Shown here piece by piece: positions 18,985 to 27,134 of a stretch of DNA of 64,000 nt. The stretch comes from an uncultured Ruegeria sp. Lineage in GTDB: Bacteria > Pseudomonadota > Alphaproteobacteria > Rhodobacterales > Rhodobacteraceae. The stretch covers positions 62,001-126,000 of the forward strand of contig NZ_CANMQQ010000012.1 of assembly GCF_947500045.1 (NCBI RefSeq). Reading direction: 5' to 3'. Under the pieces are notes generated by a model. That model saw nothing but the letters and a program-made list of their open reading frames with translations. It was not told where the DNA came from and searched no databases. Position 1 is the stretch's first letter; the number at the start of each line of letters is the position of its first letter. The position numbers were made by a program, and so were the translations under genes.

Positions 18985-19643
18985 GCGTCCGTGGCGACAA
19001 GCAGCCAGTTCGGATCGTCCGAACCCATGACGCGGGCAAAGGTCCAGCTGTCCTTTTGGCGTTTGACGGTGTTGGGGTTGCCTTCGATAATATCCCCGCC
19101 GCGGTCGCGCACGACCGAGGTCAGCTCACCAATAAAGCGCATGGTAATCTCGGCCTGATTGCTGTCTTTGTCGAATGAAGCATCGGCCAGAGTAGTTTCA
19201 CGTACACCGATGAACTCAGCTTCGATTGTCAGGCCCTTGTCTTCACGATCCGCAACGACGGAAACAAAACTATCAAACACTTCTTCCGACAGGAATGGCT
19301 GAATCTCGTCCAGATTGCCCTTTTCGAACCCCATCACGATCATCTCATAGGCGCCACGTGCACCTTGTACGAACTCGGTGACGGAAAAGCTGGGTTCGAT
19401 CCGCTTCATCGCGGCCAGGGTTTGCGCCTGATCGCTGTCCTCCGCCACATGGTCGGTGATGTCATGATCCGGTCCACCTTCGATCACCTCGAAATCACGG
19501 CGCGCGCCGTTGGTATCGGGCTGCTGTTGAAGGGGAGGTTTCTCAAAACCTTCGCGTGTGCCTAAAACGCTTTTTAAGCGCAGGATCAGGAAAACGGCAA
19601 TTCCGGCCAGGACCAGCAACTGGATCATAGGGTTGTCGCTCAT
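18981..19643 (-). CDS. Tim44/TimA-like membrane-associated protein
   Basis: A 220-residue protein with one N-terminal membrane anchor (residues about 6-23), a variable acidic linker and a C-terminal Tim44-like domain (FVQGARGAYEMIVMGFEKGN, then FIGVRETTL and an RFIGELTSVV strand). Alphaproteobacterial homologues of mitochondrial Tim44 are inner-membrane proteins; their role is not settled. It heads the operon with mltA and smr and diverges from fxsA-secB. Confidence 0.85.
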   Translation of the reverse strand: MSDNPMIQLLVLAGIAVFLILRLKSVLGTREGFEKPPLQQQPDTNGARRDFEVIEGGPDHDITDHVAEDSDQAQTLAAMKRIEPSFSVTEFVQGARGAYEMIVMGFEKGNLDEIQPFLSEEVFDSFVSVVADREDKGLTIEAEFIGVRETTLADASFDKDSNQAEITMRFIGELTSVVRDRGGDIIEGNPNTVKRQKDSWTFARVMGSDDPNWLLVATDA

Positions 19644-19751
19644 TTCATTCTCTTTTCAACACCGAGACTTTGTGTACCCGGCCTCAAGCCACTATGTAGG
19701 TGACAGTTGGGCGCAAGTCCACAGCCCGGCATATGCTAAAGGATACCGCAA

Positions 19752-20252
19752 ATGTACCTGTTCTTGGCTTTTTTATTGGTACCGATTATCGAGATCGCCC
19801 TGTTCATACAGGTTGGCGGGCTGATCGGCCTGTGGCCTACATTGGCAATTGTCGTGCTTACGGCCGTTTTAGGTACCGTTTTGGTGCGGACACAAGGTCG
19901 CATGGCGCTGGCCAATCTGCAGCGATCTTTCGCTGAACTGGACGACCCGACCGAACCTTTGGCCCATGGGGCGATGATCTTGCTGTCAGGCGTTTTGCTG
20001 CTGACACCGGGGTTTTTCACCGATGCCGTTGGTTTTGCTTTACTTGTCCCGGGTATCCGGGTCGCTGTGTTCCGCTATCTCAAGTCCAAAGCCACGATCA
20101 CCCATTTCCAAATGGGTACCGGCCCGCAGTTTCGCGCTGGTCCGGAACCGTTTGGTCAGGACGATGTGATTGACGGAGAATTTACCGAAGTCAGGCCCCG
20201 AAAAGAACCTGGCAAGCCCTCGAAGTGGGTGGAGGGCCCGCACCAGCATTGA
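19752..20252 (+). CDS. fxsA: FxsA family membrane protein
   Basis: A 166-residue inner-membrane protein with the FxsA signature: N-terminal FLLVPIIEIALFIQVGGLIG, followed by a second hydrophobic pair (LLSGVLLLTPGFFTDAVGFA) and a hydrophilic tail. In E. coli FxsA overproduction relieves F-plasmid exclusion of phage T7; its normal function is unknown. AAGGA precedes the ATG. It lies 54 bp before secB and is probably co-transcribed with it. Confidence 0.9.
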   Translation: MYLFLAFLLVPIIEIALFIQVGGLIGLWPTLAIVVLTAVLGTVLVRTQGRMALANLQRSFAELDDPTEPLAHGAMILLSGVLLLTPGFFTDAVGFALLVPGIRVAVFRYLKSKATITHFQMGTGPQFRAGPEPFGQDDVIDGEFTEVRPRKEPGKPSKWVEGPHQH

Positions 20253-20306
20253 GCTACCGCGCTCAACTTGCTAAGCAGTAGCCGAATTCATTTCCGGAGT
20301 AGATAG

Positions 20307-20807
20307 ATGGCCGAAGAAGACGCCAACGAAAACACCGCGGCACAGGCCGCACCGCAGGTTCAGATGCGCGTTCTGGGGCAGTTCATTCGTGATATGTCCT
20401 TTGAGAACGTGATGGCGCAGAAAGGCGTTTCGGGCGATGTGCAACCCGAGATTTCGGTTCAGGTGAATTTGGACGCGAAGAAGCGCCCGGCTGATCACCA
20501 GTTTGAAGTTTCGATCAAACTGAACCTGAGCTCCAAGGCCAAGGGTATGGAAGACGTTCTGTTCCTGTGTGAGCTTGACTATTGTGGCCTGTTCCACGTT
20601 GAGGGCGTGCCCGAGGATCAGATGCATCCGTTCCTGATGATCGAATGCCCGCGCATGCTGTTCCCTTTCCTGCGCCGCATCGTCAGCGACATCACCCGCG
20701 ATGGTGGCTTCCCGCCGGTCAATCTGGACAACATTGATTTCGTGGCGCTTTACCGCAACGAACTGGCGCGTCGTCAGGCTGCACAAGCGCAGAAAACCGA
20801 CGCCTAA
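20307..20807 (+). CDS. secB: Protein-export chaperone SecB
   Basis: SecB is the tetrameric cytosolic chaperone that keeps exported proteins unfolded and hands them to SecA. The 166-residue product shows the family core QVNLDAKKRPADHQFEVSIK, the C-terminal CPRMLFPFLRRIVSDITRDG with the SecA-facing acidic patch, and PPVNLDNIDFVALYRNEL. A GGAG ribosome site is 9 bases upstream. It is convergent with dnaQ, 25 bp away. Confidence 0.97.
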   Translation: MAEEDANENTAAQAAPQVQMRVLGQFIRDMSFENVMAQKGVSGDVQPEISVQVNLDAKKRPADHQFEVSIKLNLSSKAKGMEDVLFLCELDYCGLFHVEGVPEDQMHPFLMIECPRMLFPFLRRIVSDITRDGGFPPVNLDNIDFVALYRNELARRQAAQAQKTDA

Positions 20808-20832
20808 AGGTTTGACCCGCGGCTGGCTGGGG

Positions 20833-21555
20833 TCAGGCGCGGGTCCACAGGGCGTTCTCGCCCAGCTTTTCCACAAATTCCTGATGCGCTGTACGTTCAT
20901 CCTGGGTAATCCGGGTTGGTAACGCGTTGGGTCGCGCCGTTGGGCGCCACTCCTCTCCTCCTGCAGAGGTTACGCCCGTCGATGCCGACAAACCGAAATC
21001 GGGCTGACGGCCCCCGATCAGTTCCAAATACACCTCGGCAAGGATTTCAGAGTCGAGTAACGCGCCGTGAAGCACCCGGTTTGAGTTGTCGATACCAAAC
21101 CTGCGACACAACGCATCCAGCGAGGCAGGAGATCCCGGAAACCGTTTTCGCGCGATGGCCAGCGTGTCAAGCGCCTGATCCATAGGGATAAGCGAAACCC
21201 CCATCCACCCCAGTTCGGCATTCAGAAACTTCATGTCGAACGAGGCGTTGTGGATCACCAGCTTGGCATCGCCCACAAAGTCGCGAAAGCCTTGCCCAAC
21301 CTTTGCAAAGACCGGTTTGTCTTTCAGCGTTACCTCACCCTTCTCAGGTGGGCGCGGGTTTTCCAGCAAATCCGGGCCGATGCCATGCACACCAAACGCC
21401 TCTTCCGGCATCGAGCGCTCAGGATTGATATAGACATGATAGGTTTCGCCGGTGGCCACGTGATTCCACAGCTCAACCGCCCCAATCTCGACGATCCGGT
21501 CGCCGCTTTCGGGATCAAACCCGGTGGTTTCGGTATCGAGTACAATCTCACGCAT
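20833..21555 (-). CDS. dnaQ: DNA polymerase III epsilon subunit (3'-5' exonuclease)
   Basis: DnaQ proofreads for the replicative polymerase. The 240-residue product has all exonuclease motifs: ExoI LDTETTGFDP at residues 5-14, ExoII HNASFDMKFL, and ExoIII HGALLDSEILAEVY. The start ATG 21555 places ExoI at the usual position; open frame runs to 21609 inside coaE. It overlaps coaE by 8 bp and is the last gene of maf-aroE-coaE-dnaQ. Confidence 0.96.
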   Translation of the reverse strand: MREIVLDTETTGFDPESGDRIVEIGAVELWNHVATGETYHVYINPERSMPEEAFGVHGIGPDLLENPRPPEKGEVTLKDKPVFAKVGQGFRDFVGDAKLVIHNASFDMKFLNAELGWMGVSLIPMDQALDTLAIARKRFPGSPASLDALCRRFGIDNSNRVLHGALLDSEILAEVYLELIGGRQPDFGLSASTGVTSAGGEEWRPTARPNALPTRITQDERTAHQEFVEKLGENALWTRA

Positions 21556-22141
21556 CTGCCATCCCCGCCCGTATCTGCCTGATGATATCCTGCACCTGCG
21601 CGCGGGCATGGTCCAGTGTGTCGGTCAGAATTACATAATCCGAGCGCGCGCATTTCTCTTCGTTTGGCATTTGCTTTGCGCGGATCTGTTCAAACTGCGC
21701 CTCGGTCATTGTACCGCGCGCCATGACACGGCGTTTTTGCTCATCAGCCGGGATCGAGACGCACGCAACGGCGTCCATTGCCGCATCACCTCCGGTTTCA
21801 AACAAAAGCGGAATATCAAAAACCAGAATATCGGCTGATGCCCCTTCACGAAACGCTGTACGATCTGCCGCCACAAGGGGGTGAACGATATTTTCTATCA
21901 CCTTCAATGTGGCAGGATCATTTGCAATAGTCTGCTTTAGCGCCTCCCGACTGACCGCGCCCTCGACTATCGCCGATGGAAAAACCTTTTGCATGGGCTC
22001 AACCGCCGCACCGTCCTTTGCGTAAAGACGATGCACAGCTGCATCCGCATCCCAAAGCGCACAGCCTTCATCTGCGAACATCTGAGCGGTCGTGCTTTTC
22101 CCCATACCGATTGATCCGGTCAGACCAAGCGAGAACCTCAT
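21548..22141 (-). CDS. coaE: Dephospho-CoA kinase
   Basis: CoaE phosphorylates dephospho-CoA, the last step of coenzyme A synthesis. The 197-residue protein opens with the P-loop LTGSIGMGKSTTAQMFAD, has the substrate segment WDADAAVHRLY, and HPLV and DIPLLFE motifs that match the family. Translation is coupled to aroE upstream (ATGA) and dnaQ downstream (8-bp overlap). Confidence 0.96.
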   Translation of the reverse strand: MRFSLGLTGSIGMGKSTTAQMFADEGCALWDADAAVHRLYAKDGAAVEPMQKVFPSAIVEGAVSREALKQTIANDPATLKVIENIVHPLVAADRTAFREGASADILVFDIPLLFETGGDAAMDAVACVSIPADEQKRRVMARGTMTEAQFEQIRAKQMPNEEKCARSDYVILTDTLDHARAQVQDIIRQIRAGMADA

Positions 22142-22971
22142 GCCAATGCCGCCGCACGGGCATCCGCATCCACTTCGGGGCGCAGGCCGAACCAGCGCTC
22201 AAAACCCGGAACAGCCTGATGCAGCAACATCCCCAGTCCATCAACGGTGGTGCATCCCGCCTCTTCCGCCTGCTGCAAAAGATGCGTTTTAAGCGGGGTA
22301 TAAACCAGATCCGTAACAACGGCGCCGGGTTGCAGCCCGTCCAGCGGAACGCGCAATTCCGGCTGCCCCTGCATTCCCAGAGACGTGGTGTTGACGACCA
22401 GCTCGGCATTCTCGATCACATTGCCAGCCTGCACCCAATCGACAACCGTAATCCGTTGTCCAAACTCTTCCTTCAAATGATCGGCACGCGTGCGCGTGCG
22501 GTTGGTCAGTAAGATTTCTGGCACCCCGGCCTCAGCCAATGCTTGCAGCACCGCCCGCGCAGCGCCCCCGGCACCAAACACGACCGCTGGCCCATCTTGC
22601 GGATTCCAGTCTGGCGCACCGTCATGAAGGTTTGCCATGAATCCATACCCATCCGTGTTATCCGCATGGATTGAACCATCCTCGCGGAACACAAGCGTAT
22701 TCGCCGCACCGATGACCGACGCACGATCCGAGACGTGATCTGCCAGACGCAACGCGGCCTCTTTATGCGGCACTGTTATGTTGGCGCCGACAAATCCCGC
22801 CTTGGGCAACGTGCGCAGAACGGTTTCAAGATCCGCAGGGGTCACATCCATTGGGATGTAATGCCCGACCAGCCCATAAGTTTTCAGCCAGTGACCGTGC
22901 AACTTTGGCGACCGAGAATGGGCAATCGGATGCCCGATCACGCCGGCCAGGGGAACACGATGGTCCGTCAT
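22138..22971 (-). CDS. aroE: Shikimate dehydrogenase
   Basis: AroE reduces 3-dehydroshikimate with NADPH in aromatic amino acid synthesis. The 277-residue product has the substrate motif HSRSPKLHGHWL, the catalytic Lys in NITVPHKEAA, and the nucleotide-binding loop FGAGGAARAVLQAL. It starts inside the maf stop and ends inside the coaE start. Confidence 0.96.
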   Translation of the reverse strand: MTDHRVPLAGVIGHPIAHSRSPKLHGHWLKTYGLVGHYIPMDVTPADLETVLRTLPKAGFVGANITVPHKEAALRLADHVSDRASVIGAANTLVFREDGSIHADNTDGYGFMANLHDGAPDWNPQDGPAVVFGAGGAARAVLQALAEAGVPEILLTNRTRTRADHLKEEFGQRITVVDWVQAGNVIENAELVVNTTSLGMQGQPELRVPLDGLQPGAVVTDLVYTPLKTHLLQQAEEAGCTTVDGLGMLLHQAVPGFERWFGLRPEVDADARAAALA

Positions 22972-23567
22972 TGATCGATCACTCCCTTCACGGCCAGAAA
23001 ATTGAGAAGCTCTAACAGGGGCATACCCAAGACGTTAAAATAGTCGCCGTCAATGGTGGCGAACAGGCGTACGCCTTCTTCTTCCAATTTGTATGCCCCC
23101 ACTGCATGGCGAATGCTGTCCCAATTCCGCGCCACATAGTCACGTAGATACGCATCCGAGCTGGCCCGCATCCGCAGACGTACTTGACCGACATGCCGCC
23201 AGATCGGCTCACCATCCTGATAGATCACGGCCGCCGACAACAGCATATGCCTCTTGCCTCGCATCGCTTTGAGCTGCCCCAGCGCATCCTCAGGCGTCTC
23301 AGGTTTCGATAGCAGTCGACCTTCGAAATCCAGCACCTGATCGCAACCCAAAACCATAGCGCCAGGCACCTTGTCACTGATCTTGCGCGCCTTCATCTCG
23401 GCCAGCGCATCGGCAATATCACGGGGCGAAGCGCCTTCTGCCAGAAGGGCACGCTTGGCCGTGTCTTCGTCTACCCGCGTAATCTGGACCGAAAACGGCA
23501 CACCTGCGTTTTCCAGCAGCTGTGCCCGGATCGCAGAGCCCGAGGCAAGAAGTATGGGGACAGTCAT
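22968..23567 (-). CDS. maf: Maf/YceF-type nucleotide pyrophosphatase
   Basis: A 199-residue Maf family protein with LLASGSAIRAQLLENAGVPF at the N-terminus, GCDQVLDFEGRLLSKPETP in the middle and the DGDYFNVLGMPLLEL C-terminal strand. Members hydrolyse non-canonical or modified nucleoside triphosphates. The first operon gene on the left side of the putative origin; its start codon overlaps a DnaA-box-like sequence. Confidence 0.93.
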   Translation of the reverse strand: MTVPILLASGSAIRAQLLENAGVPFSVQITRVDEDTAKRALLAEGASPRDIADALAEMKARKISDKVPGAMVLGCDQVLDFEGRLLSKPETPEDALGQLKAMRGKRHMLLSAAVIYQDGEPIWRHVGQVRLRMRASSDAYLRDYVARNWDSIRHAVGAYKLEEEGVRLFATIDGDYFNVLGMPLLELLNFLAVKGVIDQ

Positions 23568-23970
23568 GTGGAAAACCCCGTGTGCAAATCAATGAACGTT
23601 CTTGAACGGTTTGTATGGCTTTCTTGTTGACACGCAACCCCGGGAATTTGGCACGAGACTTCCCCGAGTCGCCCGGATTATGTCCAGACGGGACAAGGAT
23701 AAGTTTCCGTCTTTGAATAAGCAGCTTGTCCCAAGTTGTTCCATAGGTTATCCACGTAACTGTCTCAGAATTATCATGGTAACAATTTGTTATTATTAAG
23801 TTATTCTATGAATTAAGAATTTTAAAGCCCGTGTAAGTCATTTTGTCCACTTGGGGAAAAGAGCCGGATAAAAAAATTATCCACTGATTTTGGTCTGCCT
23901 ACAAAACCATCATCCTTTTTCTTTCTTTCTTTTTTTATTAGGAGGGTTTCAGGCAATTCCGGGAAACCCG
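23568..23970. other. Candidate chromosomal replication origin (oriC)
   Basis: This 403-bp gap is the longest gene-free stretch. It holds DnaA-box-like 9-mers: TTTTCCACA (minus, 23567-23575), TTATCCACG (plus, 23748-23756), TTGTCCACT (plus, 23843-23851) and TTATCCACT (plus, 23877-23885), the last facing a TTATCCGGC on the minus strand at 23863-23871. Between them, 23765-23826 is roughly four-fifths A+T by eye and could be the unwinding element. A pyrimidine-rich run follows at 23912-23938. Genes on both sides point away from it, and parAB with two parS sites lie 3-8 kb to the right. dnaA is not nearby, which is usual in alphaproteobacteria. Confidence 0.65.
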
Positions 23971-24420
23971 ATGACCGATCTTCTTTACGCGTTATACCCT
24001 TGGGTGAAGTCCTTGCATATTATGGCTGTGATTTCATGGATGGCAGGGTTGTTCTATCTGCCCAGACTATTCGTGTATCATGTTGAAAAAGCGCAGACCG
24101 TTGACGGTGCGCAAGAGATCTTCCTTGAAATGGAAGAAAAGCTGCTGCGCGTGATCATGCGTCCAGCGATGCTTGTGACATGGGTCTGCGGGCTGATCAT
24201 GGTTTTCACCCCGGGTGTCGTTGGCTGGGATTGGAGCTGGCCTTGGGTCAAAGGTGCAGCCGTGATTGGGATGACCTGGTTTCACCACTGGTTGATGGCC
24301 CGGCGCAAAGACCTTGCTGAGGGGCGAAATACGCTCACTGGGCGGCAGTACCGGATGATGAACGAGGTTCCTACCGTTTTGATGGTTGTCATCGTTCTAG
24401 CGGTCGTTCTGAAGTTCTAA
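23971..24420 (+). CDS. hemJ: Protoporphyrinogen oxidase HemJ
   Basis: HemJ is the membrane protoporphyrinogen IX oxidase used by many alphaproteobacteria and cyanobacteria in haem synthesis. The 149-residue product has four membrane segments and the conserved His of LYPWVKSLHIMAVISWMAG, plus FHHWLMARR. I start at ATG 23971, which gives the family length. The strong AGGAGG at 23940-23945 is 25 bases away, too far to serve this ATG, and only GGGAAA lies close; so translation initiation is not obvious. Confidence 0.92.
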   Translation: MTDLLYALYPWVKSLHIMAVISWMAGLFYLPRLFVYHVEKAQTVDGAQEIFLEMEEKLLRVIMRPAMLVTWVCGLIMVFTPGVVGWDWSWPWVKGAAVIGMTWFHHWLMARRKDLAEGRNTLTGRQYRMMNEVPTVLMVVIVLAVVLKF

Positions 24421-24465
24421 TGGTCTGTTTGACTCCTTGGCCTGTCGCGCATATGTAGGGGCCAA

Positions 24466-24490
24466 CACGCCCGTCCGGGCGGCGTATTTT
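24466..24490 (+). terminator. Weak terminator-like hairpin after hemJ
   Basis: CGCCC-GTCC-GGGCG (24468-24481) followed by GCGTATTTT, 47 bp after the hemJ stop and 52 bp before rho. The stem is short and the T-run is interrupted. It may separate hemJ from rho or be part of the rho leader, a region where rho messages are often autoregulated. Confidence 0.4.
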
Positions 24491-24542
24491 CCGTACTGAA
24501 ATTCCACTTCAAGCCGCACTATCAGCGGTGAAGGTATGCATC

Positions 24543-25814
24543 ATGTCCACTGAATCCCTGAATCTGGCCGATCTAAAAGCCAAAAGCCCCAAAGACCTTC
24601 TGGCGATGGCCGAAGAGCTGGAAATCGAAAACGCCTCGACCATGCGGAAGGGCGATATGATGTTCCAGATCCTGCGCGAACGCGCGGATGAAGGATGGAC
24701 CGTCGGCGGTGACGGCGTTCTGGAAGTGTTGCAAGACGGGTTCGGTTTCCTGCGCTCACCCGAAGCGAACTATCTGCCCGGTCCGGACGATATTTATGTC
24801 TCGCCCGAGATGATCCGCCAGCACTCACTGCGCACCGGGGATACGGTGGAAGGTGAAATCAAGGCGCCAGATGAAAACGAGCGCTACTTTGCGCTTATCA
24901 AATGCACCAAGATCAACTTTGAAGATCCGGAAAAAGCCAAGCATAAGATCGCCTTTGACAACCTGACGCCGCTATACCCTGATGAGCGTCTGAAGATGGA
25001 AGTCGAAGACCCGACGATCAAGGATAAATCGGCCCGCGTGATCGATCTGGTTTCGCCGATTGGTAAAGGACAGCGTTCGCTGATCGTCGCGCCACCGCGG
25101 ACCGGTAAAACGGTGATTTTGCAGAACATTGCGAACTCGATCGAAAAGAACCACCCGGAATGTTATCTGATCGTCCTGCTTATCGACGAACGCCCGGAAG
25201 AGGTGACCGACATGCAGCGTTCGGTGAAGGGTGAAGTTGTGTCTTCGACCTTTGATGAACCGGCGACACGCCACGTGGCCGTGTCTGAGATGGTCATTGA
25301 AAAAGCCAAGCGTCTGGTCGAACATAAACGAGATGTTGTTATTCTCCTAGATTCGATCACAAGACTTGGTAGAGCCTTTAACACCGTGGTCCCATCTTCG
25401 GGTAAAGTTTTGACCGGTGGTGTAGATGCGAACGCGCTCCAGCGGCCCAAGCGGTTCTTTGGTGCGGCGCGGAACATTGAAGAGGGTGGATCGCTAACCA
25501 TCATCGCGACCGCGCTGATCGATACCGGCAGCAGGATGGACGAAGTTATCTTCGAAGAATTCAAAGGCACTGGTAACTCGGAAATCGTTCTGGATCGTAA
25601 AATCGCCGATAAACGCGTGTTCCCGGCCATCGACATCCTCAAATCGGGCACTCGGAAAGAGGATCTGCTGGTCGATAAGGGCGATCTGGCCAAAACCTTC
25701 GTCCTACGCCGGATCCTCAACCCGATGGGGACCACCGATGCGATTGAATTCCTGTTGTCCAAGTTGAAACAGACAAAGACAAACGGAGAGTTCTTCGATT
25801 CGATGAACACCTGA
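24543..25814 (+). CDS. rho: Transcription termination factor Rho
   Basis: Rho is the hexameric RNA helicase that ends transcription at untranslated C-rich RNA. The 423-residue protein has the N-terminal helical and cold-shock-like RNA-binding domains ([20 protein letters not shown]), the P-loop [12 protein letters not shown], Walker [15 protein letters not shown], and the Q/R loops after it. ATG 24543 has GAAGG 9 bases upstream; GTG 24528 is less likely. It is followed after 30 bp by mnmE. Confidence 0.97.
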   Translation: MSTESLNLADLKAKSPKDLLAMAEELEIENASTMRKGDMMFQILRERADEGWTVGGDGVLEVLQDGFGFLRSPEANYLPGPDDIYVSPEMIRQHSLRTGDTVEGEIKAPDENERYFALIKCTKINFEDPEKAKHKIAFDNLTPLYPDERLKMEVEDPTIKDKSARVIDLVSPIGKGQRSLIVAPPRTGKTVILQNIANSIEKNHPECYLIVLLIDERPEEVTDMQRSVKGEVVSSTFDEPATRHVAVSEMVIEKAKRLVEHKRDVVILLDSITRLGRAFNTVVPSSGKVLTGGVDANALQRPKRFFGAARNIEEGGSLTIIATALIDTGSRMDEVIFEEFKGTGNSEIVLDRKIADKRVFPAIDILKSGTRKEDLLVDKGDLAKTFVLRRILNPMGTTDAIEFLLSKLKQTKTNGEFFDSMNT

Positions 25815-25844
25815 CACAGGTCTTAACCCAGGCGAGGCCTTCGA

Positions 25845-27131
25845 ATGGATACGATATTCGCCCTGGCCAGCGCCCAGGGTAAAGCAGGCGTTGCAGTGAT
25901 CAGACTGTCCGGCCCGCAGGCGCATTCAGCAGCCAATGCGCTGGCCGGAGGCGATTTGCCGTCCCGCGGGATGACTGTTCGTACACTTCGTGCTTCTGAC
26001 GGATCGCGCCTGGATGAGGGCTTGGTTCTAACCTTTCAAGCTCCGTCCAGTTTTACCGGTGAAGACGTGGCTGAGCTGCAGATTCATGGCAGTTCAGCCT
26101 CGGTCAATGCTGTCTTACGCTGCCTGTCGGCTATGGATGACCTTCGGCTAGCTGAACCCGGTGAGTTCACCCGTCGGGCTCTTGAAAACGGAAAGATGGA
26201 TTTGGCGCAGGTCGAGGGGCTTGCCGATTTGATCGATGCTGAAACTGAAGCACAGCGAAAGCAAGCTCAGACCATATTGGCAGGCGCCTTGGGTGCTTTG
26301 GCGGAAGGGTGGCGGCGCGACTTGATCCGTGCAGCTTCTTTGCTGGAAGCTGTGATTGATTTCGCGGATGAAGAGGTTCCGACAGATGTTACACCCGAGG
26401 TCCGTATGTTGATCTCCGGCGTCATGGACGAGCTAACCCGAGAAGCACAAGGTGTTCGGATTGCTGAGCGCATCCGCTCTGGCTTTGAGGTTGCCATAGT
26501 TGGCCTTCCGAATGCAGGAAAGTCGACCTTGTTGAATGTGTTGGCCGGGCGGGACGCTGCAATTACATCCGAATACGCCGGGACCACCCGTGATGTCATC
26601 GAAGTTCGAATGGATTTGGCTGGATTGCCGGTAACCTTGTTGGACACAGCCGGATTGCGGGAAACCGATGATCACGTTGAAAACCTTGGGATCGAGCTGG
26701 CTCGTAAACGCGCAGAAGCTGCCGATTTGCGCGTTTTTCTAACGGACGCACCTGATTCACTTGGCGTATCCCGACAGGTGGATGACATTCATGTCTATCC
26801 GAAATCGGATTTACGTAATGATACACATGGTGGAATTTCAGGTAAGACCGGACAGGGGATTGATCAGCTAATATACCATATATCGCGTGTGCTAAGTGAA
26901 CGAACCACTAGTCATGGTATTGCCACGCGCGAACGCCACCGGATTGCGATGGATAAGGCCGCTGGATCATTGGCCGCAGCACAAGCGGTTCTGGAATCAG
27001 GACCAGATATGTATGATATAGCTGCAGAAGAACTGAGGACGGCCATCCGATCTCTTGAATCTTTGGTGGGAAGGATTGATGTCGAAACCCTTCTGGATGA
27101 AATTTTTGCGAGTTTCTGTCTGGGAAAGTAG
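25845..27131 (+). CDS. mnmE: tRNA modification GTPase MnmE
   Basis: MnmE forms a complex with MnmG that adds the 5-carboxymethylaminomethyl group to wobble uridine of tRNAs. The 428-residue product has the N-terminal folate-binding domain, the inserted G domain ([30 protein letters not shown]), and the essential C-terminal Cys motif ASFCLGK at the very end. It is separated from mnmG by only 3 bp, and the parS site lies at that junction. Confidence 0.97.
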   Translation: MDTIFALASAQGKAGVAVIRLSGPQAHSAANALAGGDLPSRGMTVRTLRASDGSRLDEGLVLTFQAPSSFTGEDVAELQIHGSSASVNAVLRCLSAMDDLRLAEPGEFTRRALENGKMDLAQVEGLADLIDAETEAQRKQAQTILAGALGALAEGWRRDLIRAASLLEAVIDFADEEVPTDVTPEVRMLISGVMDELTREAQGVRIAERIRSGFEVAIVGLPNAGKSTLLNVLAGRDAAITSEYAGTTRDVIEVRMDLAGLPVTLLDTAGLRETDDHVENLGIELARKRAEAADLRVFLTDAPDSLGVSRQVDDIHVYPKSDLRNDTHGGISGKTGQGIDQLIYHISRVLSERTTSHGIATRERHRIAMDKAAGSLAAAQAVLESGPDMYDIAAEELRTAIRSLESLVGRIDVETLLDEIFASFCLGK

Positions 27132-27134
27132 GGA

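Noticed and set aside
20813..20846. GACCCGCG and CGCGGGTC as a terminator between secB and dnaQ
   Set aside because: A 17-base loop, no T-run on either side, and half of it lies in dnaQ codons.
23796..23825. CtrA binding sites in the putative origin
   Set aside because: Three TTAA boxes are present, but none are spaced by 7 bases as TTAA-N7-TTAA requires; AT-rich DNA gives such boxes often.
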